A DNA stretch of 47,360 bases from positions 1 through 47,360 of IMG/VR virus record IMGVR_UViG_3300050015_000398. One strand, written 5' to 3'. The position numbers were made by a program, and so were the translations under genes. How positions within the stretch are numbered: the stretch's first letter is position 1; the number at the start of each line of letters is the position of its first letter. Below the pieces are notes generated by a model. That model saw only the letters and a program-made list of their open reading frames with translations. It made no database searches and was not told the DNA's origin. This DNA is from a virus. Of this stretch, positions 32,661-39,977 are shown piece after piece.

Positions 32661-34575
32661 CTTCAAAGGAACCCGCAACCTGACCGTTCCATTTAATCCG
32701 GACGGTCAAACATCAATATCCGGAGACAATGAGACAGGGAAAACTACCATCTTCGACGCTTTCACATGGCTCCTATTTGGGAAAGACAGCCTGGGAAAGA
32801 CAGCCTTTGAGATTAAAACCCTCACGCCGGACAACCAACCGATCCCACAATTAGACCACGAGGTCGAAGGCAAACTACTGGTCGATGGTCGATTAATTAA
32901 ACTCCGCAAAGTTTATCGTGAAATATGGGGAAAAACCAGAGGCGAAGCTGAAGTGAAACTCATGCGCGACGAAACGGTTTGCTATTGGGATGGCCTCGAA
33001 ATCCTGGTCGGAGAATACAATCGACGCATCAGCGACATAATCAGCGAGGATTTATTCAGACTTATCACTGATACCGCTTATTTTAATCGACTCGGAATGA
33101 GCGGAAAACGCGAAGTTTTGATATGCATGGCCGGAACCATAGACATGGACTCCATACTGGAAACCAGACCAGACCTCGCAGAAATAATCAATCTGGTCAA
33201 CGGTAATGATATCACTGACGAAAAAGCGAAGGCTGCAGCAGAAAAAAAGAGACTCCAGGATGAATGCAAGTTGATCCCAAGCCGGATCGATACCGCTTAC
33301 ACTCTTATGCCGGAGAAAAAAGACTGGGACTCAATCAAAGACCGGATCCTCGAAGGCGAAAACAACATCAAAGCCATCGACGCAAAAATCCAGGACGTTA
33401 CATCCGCCGGAACCGAACTCAACGAAAAAGCAGGAAAAATACTGAATGAAATCGGATCCCTGCAGCGCGAGTTTTCAACAAAGCAAAATCAATTCAGATT
33501 GGAAGTTGAGCAATACAACAATGGACTCGAACTCGAAGTCGGAAATTTACAGAACCTGATCTCCCGAAAATTCAATCTCATAGAAAATACGAAACATGAG
33601 ATCGAAAGTAAACAGGAAATCATCGACAATCTGAACAAACGAAATGCCGAACTCCGCGAAGACTGGAACCGGATAAACGAAACCACAATCCAGATCGATC
33701 CGAACCAATTATGCTGCCCGACATGCGGACGTGAATATGAAGCCGACCAAATGACCGGAATCGAGGCCGAACTAACGGAAAAGTTCAACAAACGCAAAAT
33801 TTCAGATCTTAACGGAATCAGCACCCAGGGAACCGGAAACAAAAACAGGATTGATAAACTGATTGCCGAAATCGAAGGTTTAAATCAGTTAATCGAAAAA
33901 ATAACTATCGATCACGACAAACTGGTGACTGAATTAATCGCAAACCAAAAAACCCCACGGAAAAACTTTGAAGAAATGACCATACCGGAATTGTTCGACA
34001 TTGAAAACGGAATATTCATTTTAAAACAGGAACTGGAAGACCTAAAAGCAAGCCAGAGCCAGCCGGACACTTCCGAAATGAAAAACGAAAAGCAACTCAT
34101 CCAACTTGAGATAAATGCTCTCAACCGTGAACTTGGAGCCATCGCACAAATCGAACTGACCGAAAAAGAGATAGCGAACCTGACTGAACGCCAACGCGAA
34201 CTATCCCAGCGCATCGCTGAAATAGAACAGTTCGAATTTCAGATCGCCGAACTTGGGAAAACTAAACTCCAGGAAACAGAACGACTGGTGAACGAAAAAT
34301 TCAACTACGTTCAATTCCGGCTTTTCAAATTCCTGAAAAACGGTGGAGAGGAACCAGTCTGTGATGCCATGGTGAACGGCGTACCATTTGACAGCCTGAA
34401 CAGCGCCGCCAGGATTAACTGCGGAATGGATATCATCAACGCACTCTGTGAATACCATCAGGTACACGCTCCGGTGTTCATCGATAACCGCGAAACTATA
34501 AACGATCTTCTACCTAGCGAAAGCCAGATTATTAACTTGGTCGTAACCAAAGATAAACAATTGATTATTAACTAA
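32623..34575 (+). CDS. SbcC/Rad50-like ATPase with zinc hook
   Basis: A 650-residue protein. The N-terminal ATPase half has SLKLRNFKGTRNLTV and Walker A GDNETGKTT (34-42). A long coiled coil runs from ~200 to ~560 and is broken at residues 365-368 by CPTC, the zinc hook. The C-terminal half carries VNGVPFDSLNSAARINCGMD (signature-like) and APVFIDNRETIND (Walker B-like). Length is short for SbcC but normal for phage SMC proteins. It sits with RecT downstream, so a recombination/repair role is expected. No SbcD partner was recognised. Confidence 0.85.
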   Translation: MEEVKIRSLKLRNFKGTRNLTVPFNPDGQTSISGDNETGKTTIFDAFTWLLFGKDSLGKTAFEIKTLTPDNQPIPQLDHEVEGKLLVDGRLIKLRKVYREIWGKTRGEAEVKLMRDETVCYWDGLEILVGEYNRRISDIISEDLFRLITDTAYFNRLGMSGKREVLICMAGTIDMDSILETRPDLAEIINLVNGNDITDEKAKAAAEKKRLQDECKLIPSRIDTAYTLMPEKKDWDSIKDRILEGENNIKAIDAKIQDVTSAGTELNEKAGKILNEIGSLQREFSTKQNQFRLEVEQYNNGLELEVGNLQNLISRKFNLIENTKHEIESKQEIIDNLNKRNAELREDWNRINETTIQIDPNQLCCPTCGREYEADQMTGIEAELTEKFNKRKISDLNGISTQGTGNKNRIDKLIAEIEGLNQLIEKITIDHDKLVTELIANQKTPRKNFEEMTIPELFDIENGIFILKQELEDLKASQSQPDTSEMKNEKQLIQLEINALNRELGAIAQIELTEKEIANLTERQRELSQRIAEIEQFEFQIAELGKTKLQETERLVNEKFNYVQFRLFKFLKNGGEEPVCDAMVNGVPFDSLNSAARINCGMDIINALCEYHQVHAPVFIDNRETINDLLPSESQIINLVVTKDKQLIIN

Positions 34576-34588
34576 CAATAACGAAAAT

Positions 34589-34634
34589 AAGTGAGTACTA
34601 AGTACTCACTTTACCAAATTATTGATTACATTTG
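34589..34634 (+). promoter_or_regulatory. promoter with dyad operator C, head of the SEC-C/RecT unit
   Basis: The perfect dyad AAGTGAGTAC (34589-34598), spacer TAA, GTACTCACTT (34602-34611) has ten-bp arms. It contains the shared 7-5-7 core (GTGAGTA, 5 bp, TACTCAC). TACATTTG at 34627-34634 is an exact -7 box, with the dyad centre ~27 bp upstream. It directly follows the SMC-like gene and precedes the SEC-C gene ATG at 34645, so a frame starting at GTG 34591 is not the real start. Confidence 0.75.
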
Positions 34635-34644
34635 TCGTACAAAA

Positions 34645-34854
34645 ATGAGAAAATCAAAATACATGCGCATACACATCGACTCTGTTATATGCGGAAATGG
34701 AACACCAATTAGAGCAAAAAAAGTAGGACGAAATGAACCATGCCCATGTGGAAGTGGTAAAAAATCCAAAAATTGCTGTGGAACAGAAACTAAATATTTT
34801 GTAAAGAAAAAACAAGTTGAAACTCCTGGGACACAACACACAACTGAGGAATAA
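34645..34854 (+). CDS. SEC-C zinc-binding motif protein, 69 aa
   Basis: The protein holds the SEC-C pattern [17 protein letters not shown] (C-x-C-x8-C-C), the small zinc motif known from SecA ends. The ATG at 34645 is chosen because the upstream part of the frame contains the operator and promoter. The SEC-C motif binds protein partners (SecB-like) in known cases; here the role is unknown. First gene of the RecT unit. Confidence 0.7.
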   Translation: MRKSKYMRIHIDSVICGNGTPIRAKKVGRNEPCPCGSGKKSKNCCGTETKYFVKKKQVETPGTQHTTEE

Positions 34855-34898
34855 ATTTGATAATAATTAAACCGCCGAAAGGCATAAAAAACAACAAA

Positions 34899-35894
34899 AT
34901 GGAACCAAACGAACAACAAGGTATTTTCGGAACACCAACTATCGACACCGGAGTGAAACCAGAAACTCCTCCAATCCTAGAGAAAAAAGAACCGACACCG
35001 GAGCCAAAAAAAGTAGCTACAGCAACAACTCCAGCAACGCAAACAGCAGCTCAAATAGCCGCTTTAAAATCCCGCGAACTACAGGATGCAACAACCAACG
35101 CCGTACTCTCACACCTCATGGATTTACAGAGTGATGGAAAACTTCAACTTCCGGATAATTACAGCGCCGGAACGCAACTGAAACTGGCATGGCTTAAACT
35201 CCAGGAAATTGAAAACAAAAACGGACAACGCGCGGTCGATTTCTGCACCAAAGAATCAATCGTTAATGCACTTCTGGAAATGACCGTCCAAGGATTGAGC
35301 GTAGCCAAAAAGCAAGGCGATTTTATCATGTACGGAAACAAGCTGCAGTTTCAACTCGAATACCATGGAGTTGTGGCTTTGGCTCGGAGACTTGGCGGCG
35401 TTGTTGGCGTACCAACAGCAAATGTTATCTATGACGATGACGAATTCCAATACGAAATCGACGTAACAACTGGAAAGAAACGAATTGTAAAACACATTCA
35501 GGATTTCATGAACATCGATTCGAACAAAATCAAAGGTGCTTATGCCACGCTTCAGCTGGCCGACGGCTCCACATACGTCGAAATCATGAACATCGGACAG
35601 ATCCGCCAGGCATGGATGCAAGGGGCAACCAAAGGACAAAGCCCTGCTCACAAAAACTTTCCAGACCAAATGTGCATGAAGACCGTCATAAGCCGAGCCT
35701 GCAAACTTTTTGTATCAACCAGCGACGACTCCGGCCTTTACATGGGTACCAGCGACGGCGAAGATGCCAGCGAAAAAATCACTCAAACTCCTACAACACA
35801 GCCGGAGAAAAAAGAGAAACGCGAAGTTATCGACATCCCATCGGAAGTTGCAGACGATAAACCGAAAGCACCAAAAGCAACGCCAAACTTTTAA
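34899..35894 (+). CDS. recT: RecT-family single-strand annealing protein
   Basis: A 331-residue protein from ATG 34899. The N-terminal ~60 residues are a Pro/Thr-rich linker. The core from ~70 to ~290 shows RecT traits: LPDNYSAGTQLKLAWLKLQE, VNALLEMTVQGLSVAKKQGD, FQLEYHGVVALARRLGG and MCMKTVISRACKLFVS. The C-terminus is charged. It anneals complementary single strands. Partner nucleases are not obvious nearby, other than the SMC-like ATPase and the MBL hydrolase. A TTG start at 34857 is possible but less likely. Confidence 0.85.
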   Translation: MEPNEQQGIFGTPTIDTGVKPETPPILEKKEPTPEPKKVATATTPATQTAAQIAALKSRELQDATTNAVLSHLMDLQSDGKLQLPDNYSAGTQLKLAWLKLQEIENKNGQRAVDFCTKESIVNALLEMTVQGLSVAKKQGDFIMYGNKLQFQLEYHGVVALARRLGGVVGVPTANVIYDDDEFQYEIDVTTGKKRIVKHIQDFMNIDSNKIKGAYATLQLADGSTYVEIMNIGQIRQAWMQGATKGQSPAHKNFPDQMCMKTVISRACKLFVSTSDDSGLYMGTSDGEDASEKITQTPTTQPEKKEKREVIDIPSEVADDKPKAPKATPNF

Positions 35895-35899
35895 AGAAA

Positions 35900-36193
35900 A
35901 TGGGACAACGGATTGAAGTTAAACCAGGGGATAAATACGGACGACTAACCATCGTCCGTGAATCCGAAAGAATCGCAAAAAAAAGGTATTTTATTTGCAA
36001 ATGCGACTGTGGAAAAGAAATAAATACCCGATTTGTAAATTTACGAGACGGACACACCAAAAGTTGTGGATGTTTAAGAAACGAACAGAATCAAACCGTC
36101 GCAATAACACATGGAGAAAATAAAACCAGGCTTTATTCAATCTGGCACAGCATGAAACAACGTTGTTTAAATCCAAACTCACATGCAACTTAA
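35900..36193 (+). CDS. truncated AP2/HNH-type homing endonuclease remnant, 97 aa
   Basis: The sequence begins like the mobile AP2/HNH-associated family: GDKYGRLTIVRESERIAKKR, a four-cysteine zinc motif CKCDCGKE...KSCGCLRNE (near 34-65), and then THGENKTRLYSIWHSMKQRC. Normally this continues with YGGRG and the nuclease; here the frame ends at NPNSHAT and overlaps the MBL start by 11 bp. It is probably a 3'-truncated remnant left when the next gene was placed here. Confidence 0.7.
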   Translation: MGQRIEVKPGDKYGRLTIVRESERIAKKRYFICKCDCGKEINTRFVNLRDGHTKSCGCLRNEQNQTVAITHGENKTRLYSIWHSMKQRCLNPNSHAT

Positions 36194-36920
36194 AATATTA
36201 GGATCATCGAGCGCTGGAAACTGTTACATTTTAGAGAATGAAAAATCGACATTAATCATTGAGTGCGGTCTTCCATTATTCGAAGTGAAAAAAGCTGTTG
36301 ATTTTAAATTAAACAAAATCAACGGATGTCTGGTCACTCACGAACATTCTGATCATTCCAAATACGCGAAGGAATACGCTGCCGCCGGAATTCCGGTCAT
36401 GGCATCCGAAGGAACCCTGGACGCACTGAAACTGACCAGCCACGCGGCAAAACGCATGAGACAAAACCAGATCTGCGACGCCGGAGACTTCCAAATTATG
36501 GGTTTCAAAGTGAAGCATGACGCCGCGGAACCAATGGGCTTTTTGATTAAACATCCAGAGGCCGGAAAAATCCTATTCGCAACGGATACCTCGGAATTGG
36601 AGTACGACTTCAATGGACTGACGCAAATCATGATCGAAGCGAACTACAGCGAGGCAATCACATACCAACTCGTTATGAACGGACACCTCAACGCGAGACA
36701 TCAAGCCCGCGTAGAGCAATCACATATGAGCCTGGAGACGGTAGGAAAATTCCTAAAACGAACCGATCTGACCAGCATCAATAACATCGTCCTGCTACAC
36801 TTAAGCAACGGAAATAGCAACGCGCGAGAATTCAAAGAATTAATACAGCAGCAAACCGCCAAAACGGTGACCATAGCGGACAAAGGAATAAACATTAATT
36901 TTTCAAAAACACCATTTTAA
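36183..36920 (+). CDS. MBL-fold metallohydrolase
   Basis: A 245-residue protein with the metallo-beta-lactamase signature THEHSDH at residues 52-58. Further metal ligands are in NGHLNARH (~167-174), near DTSELEYD (~139-146) and LLHLSNGN (~203-210). Family members are nucleases or hydrolases; phage versions next to RecT are frequently nuclease-like. The 11-bp overlap with the truncated endonuclease indicates a recombination joint. Confidence 0.85.
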   Translation: MQLKILGSSSAGNCYILENEKSTLIIECGLPLFEVKKAVDFKLNKINGCLVTHEHSDHSKYAKEYAAAGIPVMASEGTLDALKLTSHAAKRMRQNQICDAGDFQIMGFKVKHDAAEPMGFLIKHPEAGKILFATDTSELEYDFNGLTQIMIEANYSEAITYQLVMNGHLNARHQARVEQSHMSLETVGKFLKRTDLTSINNIVLLHLSNGNSNAREFKELIQQQTAKTVTIADKGININFSKTPF

Positions 36921-36934
36921 CACTCAATCCTGAA

Positions 36935-37036
36935 ATGGATATTCAGCGGTTGACAAAACATGTTGAGGATTTGATCGGACTTATTGAACTCAACAGAGAA
37001 TTAATTACAGATAAGAAAATTTTCAATCAATACTAA
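36935..37036 (+). CDS. small hypothetical protein, 33 aa
   Basis: A short acidic/helical frame (MDIQRLTKHVEDLIGLIELN) ends with TAA at 37034-37036, 11 bp before the next ATG. It fits tightly between the MBL and repeat-protein genes. No family recognised; small size makes it uncertain. Confidence 0.4.
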   Translation: MDIQRLTKHVEDLIGLIELNRELITDKKIFNQY

Positions 37037-37047
37037 AACAGCAAATT

Positions 37048-37947
37048 ATGAATTTTGAAGAATTTAAAGAGGAAATCCTCAAAAGAGCAAAGAAAGCTAA
37101 TGCCTGTACTTCACAGTATAAAAGAGCTGCAGAAACAACTACTATCGATGAATTAATCGAAGTACTCAAAGACAATATCAATTTTGCTAAAGACAATGAC
37201 ATTCTAACTATTGAATTGAGCAAACAGTACGAACGTCCTGAATTATTCGGTATTGGAAAAGGAAATACAGGATTTTTCAACAGCGGATACCGTAACAGCG
37301 GAGACCGTAACAGCGGAGACCTTAACAGCGGATACCGTAACAGCGGAGAACGTAACAGCGGATACCGTAACAGCGGAGAACGTAACAGCGGAGAACGTAA
37401 CAGCGGAGACCTTAACAGCGGATACCGTAACAGCGGAGACCGTAACAGCGGATACCGTAACAGCGGAGACCGTAACAGCGGAGACCTTAACAGCGGAGAC
37501 CGTAACAGCGGAGACCGTAACAGCGGATACCGTAACAGCGGAGACCGTAACAGCGGAGACCGTAACAGCGGAGACCGTAACAGCGGAGACCTTAACAGCG
37601 GCTACCGAAACAGTGGAGTTTTCTGTACCAGAAAACGCGAAGATACAGTTCCATTCTTCAACAAAGAATCTGAAATGACATGGGATGAATGGTACAGTAA
37701 CAAAGCCTATTATATTACAAGAGATTTAAAAATAACTGAGTGGATTGATTGGGATTCAATGACAGATTATGAAAAGAAAGAATATTCAAAAGCTTTTGTA
37801 ACTGGTGGACGTGTGAAAGTTTACAAATACAAACAAGCATGGACCAACCTTTGGGAAACTCTTTCAGACGGAGATAAAGAAATTGTAAAGTCGCTTCCAA
37901 ATTTCGATACTGAAGTATTCCTTGAGATAACAGGAATAAGACTTTAA
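37048..37947 (+). CDS. pentapeptide-like (NSGxR/L) repeat protein
   Basis: A 299-residue protein. The N-terminal 75 residues are helical (EEFKEEILKRAKKANACTSQ). Residues ~78-190 are 22 perfect five-residue units N-S-G-(D/Y/E)-(R/L), close to the right-handed pentapeptide/MPTR helix repeats. A C-terminal ~110-residue domain (TWDEWYSNKAYYITRDLKIT) follows. Pentapeptide proteins may imitate DNA and protect gyrase or inhibit restriction. Here the faces carry both Asp/Glu and Arg, so DNA mimicry is not clear. Confidence 0.75.
   Translation: MNFEEFKEEILKRAKKANACTSQYKRAAETTTIDELIEVLKDNINFAKDNDILTIELSKQYERPELFGIGKGNTGFFNSGYRNSGDRNSGDLNSGYRNSGERNSGYRNSGERNSGERNSGDLNSGYRNSGDRNSGYRNSGDRNSGDLNSGDRNSGDRNSGYRNSGDRNSGDRNSGDRNSGDLNSGYRNSGVFCTRKREDTVPFFNKESEMTWDEWYSNKAYYITRDLKITEWIDWDSMTDYEKKEYSKAFVTGGRVKVYKYKQAWTNLWETLSDGDKEIVKSLPNFDTEVFLEITGIRL
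37279..37617 (+). repeat. 15-bp tandem repeats in the pentapeptide-like gene
   Basis: Twenty-two units of 15 bp start at 37279 (AACAGCGG + TAC/AGAC/AGAA variants + CGT/CTT), with unit 22 starting at 37594, then a partial copy (AACAGTGGA). Because the period is a multiple of three, other frames over this stretch also stay open, but they are shadows. Confidence 0.95.
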
Positions 37948-37955
37948 AATGGTTC

Positions 37956-38045
37956 GGGGTATTAGCTCAGCTGGATAGAGCAATAAGCGCCGGAGTGTTA
38001 TCCCGGTTTGCTGAAAATACGTGGGTTCGATTCCCGTATACTCCA
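37956..38045 (+). tRNA. tRNA-like gene, 90 nt, unusual anticodon arm
   Basis: The acceptor stem GGGGTAT (37956-37962) / ATACTCC (38038-38044) has one G-U and discriminator A. The D arm GCTC...GAGC is canonical, and the T arm GTGGG-TTCGATT-CCCGT is canonical with two G-U pairs. CCA is not fully encoded. Between D and T arms there are about 45 nt instead of ~22-30. One fold puts CCGG / CCGG around GTGTTAT, which would give anticodon GTT (Asn), leaving extra bases on both sides. Another pairs ATAA / TTAT with an 11-nt loop. It may be a degenerate tRNA or a class-II-like variant; the amino acid is uncertain. Confidence 0.55.
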
Positions 38046-38066
38046 CAAAAAAATAAAAATTCATTT

Positions 38067-38224
38067 ATGACCTACAAAATTAAAGAGATAGAAAAGACCT
38101 GTTTAAACATGGGACTTTCAAAGCATTAATCAAACAAAAACAACGTGATAAATGGAAATCAAAAGAGATTTGTTTTACGGAAAACTTTCATACACGAGCA
38201 GAACCCTCTTTTTATGATTACTGA
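38067..38224 (+). pseudogene. frameshifted small gene
   Basis: ATG 38067 opens MTYKIKEIEKTCLNMGLSKH and stops at once. One frame over, after the run TTTAAACATGGG, the text continues without stop as HGTFKALIKQKQRDKW, then FTENFHTRAEPSF and YDY to TGA 38222-38224. Inserting a single base in the A-run near 38104 would join them as ...TCLKHGTFKAL. It is a likely decayed or mis-sequenced gene between the tRNA and the first attC-like repeat. The TGA ends immediately before the TAAC of that repeat. Confidence 0.5.
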
Positions 38225-38350
38225 TAACGTTTCGGCTACCCGCTGTGGCGATTTGCGGGGCACAAATTTTCAAAACTTAGTATAAACTCAAAGCGGGAGC
38301 AACCACTCCAAAACCGCACAATGTCGCCATTGCGGGTGAGGCGTGTGTTA
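38225..38350 (+). repeat. attC-like inverted repeat 1 (126 bp)
   Basis: The left arm 38225-38258 starts TAACGTTTCGGC. The right arm 38314-38350 ends GCGTGTGTTA. Its reverse complement starts TAACACACGCC and then shares ACCCGC, TGGCGA and TGCGG with the left arm in the same order. Ends are TAACG...GTGTTA, the AAC/GTT layout of attC. Arms are imperfect with unpaired bases, and the ~55-bp centre is variable. The stop of the preceding gene is directly before it. Confidence 0.6.
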
Positions 38351-38399
38351 CCTGCTGGGCTTTCTTTCTTAATCAACTAATTTTAAACAAAAGACAAAA

Positions 38400-38807
38400 A
38401 TGAACAGAGAAATTATTTTTAGAGCGCAACGACTTGGAACGAAAGAATGGTTGCAAGGAGATTTGATTAAAATGTCAAAAATTGACCCATTTACCTATAT
38501 AGCCATAGGAATTGGGTATAAAATTGACAACCCAGAACTTGGTAAATCAATTAAAGTTCTTCCTGGTACAGTTGGACAATTTACAGGGCTAACCGACAAA
38601 AATGGAACTAAAATTTTTGAAGGTGATATAATTAAAGTTGATATTTTTACAAAACCGTATTTTATTTCATTTGGAAAATCTGAAAAATGGGGAGCTTGTT
38701 TTTGTGTTCAAAGTAAAAATTCAATTATATTTTTTACGAAAAACTGGGCTGAAACTTCTGAGATAATTGGGAATATCCACGACAACCCCGAACTGCTCAT
38801 TTTTTAG
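38400..38807 (+). CDS. YopX family protein
   Basis: A 135-residue protein with the YopX pattern: IIFRAQRLGTKEWLQGDLI at the start, VGQFTGLTDKNGTKIFEGDI in the middle and IIGNIHDNPELL at the end. These small proteins are common in phages of Bacteroidetes and Firmicutes; function unknown. It lies between two attC-like repeats, with TAG 38805-38807 9 bp before the second. That is the usual position of a cassette gene relative to its attC. Confidence 0.85.
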   Translation: MNREIIFRAQRLGTKEWLQGDLIKMSKIDPFTYIAIGIGYKIDNPELGKSIKVLPGTVGQFTGLTDKNGTKIFEGDIIKVDIFTKPYFISFGKSEKWGACFCVQSKNSIIFFTKNWAETSEIIGNIHDNPELLIF

Positions 38808-38816
38808 CCTTGCAGG

Positions 38817-38887
38817 TAACGACCGAGGCTATGATTTTGCCTCTTTGTTTCAAATAGACGTTGTGGCAAAAACATAGGCTAGTGTTA
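38817..38887 (+). repeat. attC-like inverted repeat 2 (71 bp)
   Basis: It begins TAACGACCGAGGCTATG (38817-38833) with TTTTGCC at 38835-38841, and ends GGCAAAAACATAGGCT-AGTGTTA. GCTATG / CATAGGC and TTTTGCC / GGCAAAA pair across a ~25-bp centre. Extra bases on the left arm remain unpaired, as in attC extrahelical bases. Termini TAACG / GTGTTA are the same as in repeats 1 and 3. Confidence 0.65.
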
Positions 38888-38959
38888 TGTACTGTTTTTT
38901 CTTTCTTTTCTTAATGAAAGTTAAACTTTCTTAATTGGTTGAAAATACTTTGTTTTTTG

Positions 38960-38991
38960 TTTGCAGAAACCAAAATAACACCGTATCTTTG
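38960..38991 (+). promoter_or_regulatory. promoter TTTG-N20-TATCTTTG
   Basis: TTTG at 38960-38963 and TATCTTTG at 38984-38991 with a 20-bp spacer are a full Bacteroidetes promoter. It lies in the 5' part of the second cassette, so the cassette may carry its own promoter. Confidence 0.75.
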
Positions 38992-39035
38992 TATCAACAA
39001 AAACAAATAATACAAACAATTTAAAACTTACAATC

Positions 39036-39224
39036 ATGAACACAACTACAGTATTATCAGAACTTACAACTGGAACTAAATTTTTCATGACAAACAATCC
39101 AGAAAAAGGAAATTATGTATTTGACCGTATTTACAAAGGATTTTGCGAATTTAAAGGAGAAAACGGTTCAATTTGCAAAACACCAGAACGCACAGGCTTG
39201 ATCGTTAAAGTAACAATTTTGTAA
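39036..39224 (+). CDS. small cassette protein, 62 aa
   Basis: Starts MNTTTVLSELTTGTKFFMTN and ends RTGLIVKVTIL. It is a compact beta-rich protein with two cysteines. It is downstream of a strong promoter and its stop overlaps the next start by one base (TAATG). No known family recognised. Confidence 0.65.
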   Translation: MNTTTVLSELTTGTKFFMTNNPEKGNYVFDRIYKGFCEFKGENGSICKTPERTGLIVKVTIL

Positions 39225-39391
39225 TGAAAAAAGAAAATCGGGGAGGCGTAAGAACCTCCCTAACTAAAAAAATAGGCAGACCAACAAAAGAGCCTACAAG
39301 GGTTTTAAATTTTCGTGTTCCTATCAAAGAATACGACCGTTTAAAACCTCTTGTCGGTGAATACTTGGCATCTTTGTTAAATGGGGCATAA
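39224..39391 (+). CDS. ribbon-helix-helix-like small protein, 55 aa
   Basis: ATG at 39224-39226 overlaps the previous stop; TAA at 39389-39391 is at the same time the first bases of attC-like repeat 3. The product starts MKKENRGGVRTSLTKKIGRP, then EPTRVLNFRVPIKEYDRLKP. The basic N-terminus followed by a strand (RVLNFRVPIKEY) and helices suggests a ribbon-helix-helix DNA-binding or antitoxin-type protein. The call is tentative. Confidence 0.6.
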   Translation: MKKENRGGVRTSLTKKIGRPTKEPTRVLNFRVPIKEYDRLKPLVGEYLASLLNGA

Positions 39392-39512
39392 CGTTGGTGG
39401 TATGAAATCGAAGCGGAATGCGAGCTACACCATTTTCCCGATGCAGGGAAATTGGTACGGGATACAAAGCTTCGATAACCACCTAAACCGCTTTGTTTTA
39501 TACCACGTGTTA
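39389..39512 (+). repeat. attC-like inverted repeat 3 (124 bp)
   Basis: The left arm TAACGTTGGTGGTATGAAA... (39389-39416, ending AAGCGG) pairs with the right arm CCGCTTTG...ATACCACGTGTTA (39488-39512). The right arm is 3 nt shorter. The centre carries an extra hairpin: TTTCCC / GGGAAA around GATGCA near 39434-39451. Termini TAACG / GTGTTA match repeats 1 and 2. Confidence 0.65.
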
Positions 39513-39553
39513 GCAAATCGGCTTTTATTGTAAACAATTTAATACAAATAATT

Positions 39554-39811
39554 ATGAATCATTTACTTTCAATTAGAACAAACATTCTTTACTCAAAGGA
39601 AAAAAGTAAAGACGGTGAAGAAACTTACAAGAGGTTTCACGAACTTATATTTTTAGTTGATAAACCTCAATACTTATCAACTAATGAAGGTGATATTGTC
39701 AGGCAGCGAACAATTGAAGAACTTCGATTTAATGTTTCGGATGATGCCTTTGATTTAATGATTAAACACCTTTTAAAATTAAAAGACATTGACGAATCGG
39801 AGATGGTTTAA
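39554..39811 (+). CDS. small cassette protein, 85 aa
   Basis: Starts MNHLLSIRTNILYSKEKSKD. The middle is EETYKRFHELIFLVDKPQYL and the end is FDLMIKHLLKLKDIDESEMV. It is an acidic alpha/beta protein without membrane segments. It sits after repeat 3 and before a half repeat (TAAC at 39821), 9 bp after its stop. No family recognised. Confidence 0.6.
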   Translation: MNHLLSIRTNILYSKEKSKDGEETYKRFHELIFLVDKPQYLSTNEGDIVRQRTIEELRFNVSDDAFDLMIKHLLKLKDIDESEMV

Positions 39812-39820
39812 GCTGTTTGC

Positions 39821-39840
39821 TAACATCATCCTATACGCAC
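39821..39840 (+). repeat. possible half attC-like site, array boundary
   Basis: TAACATCATCC starts 9 bp after the stop of the preceding cassette gene, the same spacing as the complete repeat 2 (9 bp). No matching right arm or GTGTTA follows before the replication genes begin (39858). It may mark a deletion boundary of the array. Weak evidence on its own. Confidence 0.3.
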
Positions 39841-39857
39841 TTCAAAATTTTGCACCT

Positions 39858-39977
39858 ATGAATTACAACGAGTTAAGAGATAAATTATTTGAAAATTACG
39901 AAAGTGGAGCAATCACCGACGAACTTGCAATAAAATATTTTTGTGGCATCTGTTGGAATAAAATCAAAAAAATATGA
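39858..39977 (+). CDS. small hypothetical protein, 39 aa
   Basis: The ATG at 39858 (MNYNELRDKLFENYESGAIT) is chosen over upstream in-frame starts lying in repeat-like DNA. It is helical, with two cysteines in FCGICWNKIKK. The stop overlaps the initiator start (ATGA). No family recognised. Confidence 0.5.
   Translation: MNYNELRDKLFENYESGAITDELAIKYFCGICWNKIKKI

Noticed and set aside
34591-34644. Start of the SEC-C gene at GTG 34591
   Set aside because: The GTG is part of the operator dyad, and the -7 box lies downstream of it, so the first 18 codons would not be transcribed from that promoter.
37253-37678. Long open frame giving TAETVTADT-type repeats over the pentapeptide gene
   Set aside because: It is the same 15-bp repeat read in another frame; the NSG frame has non-repetitive conserved-looking ends and a proper start.
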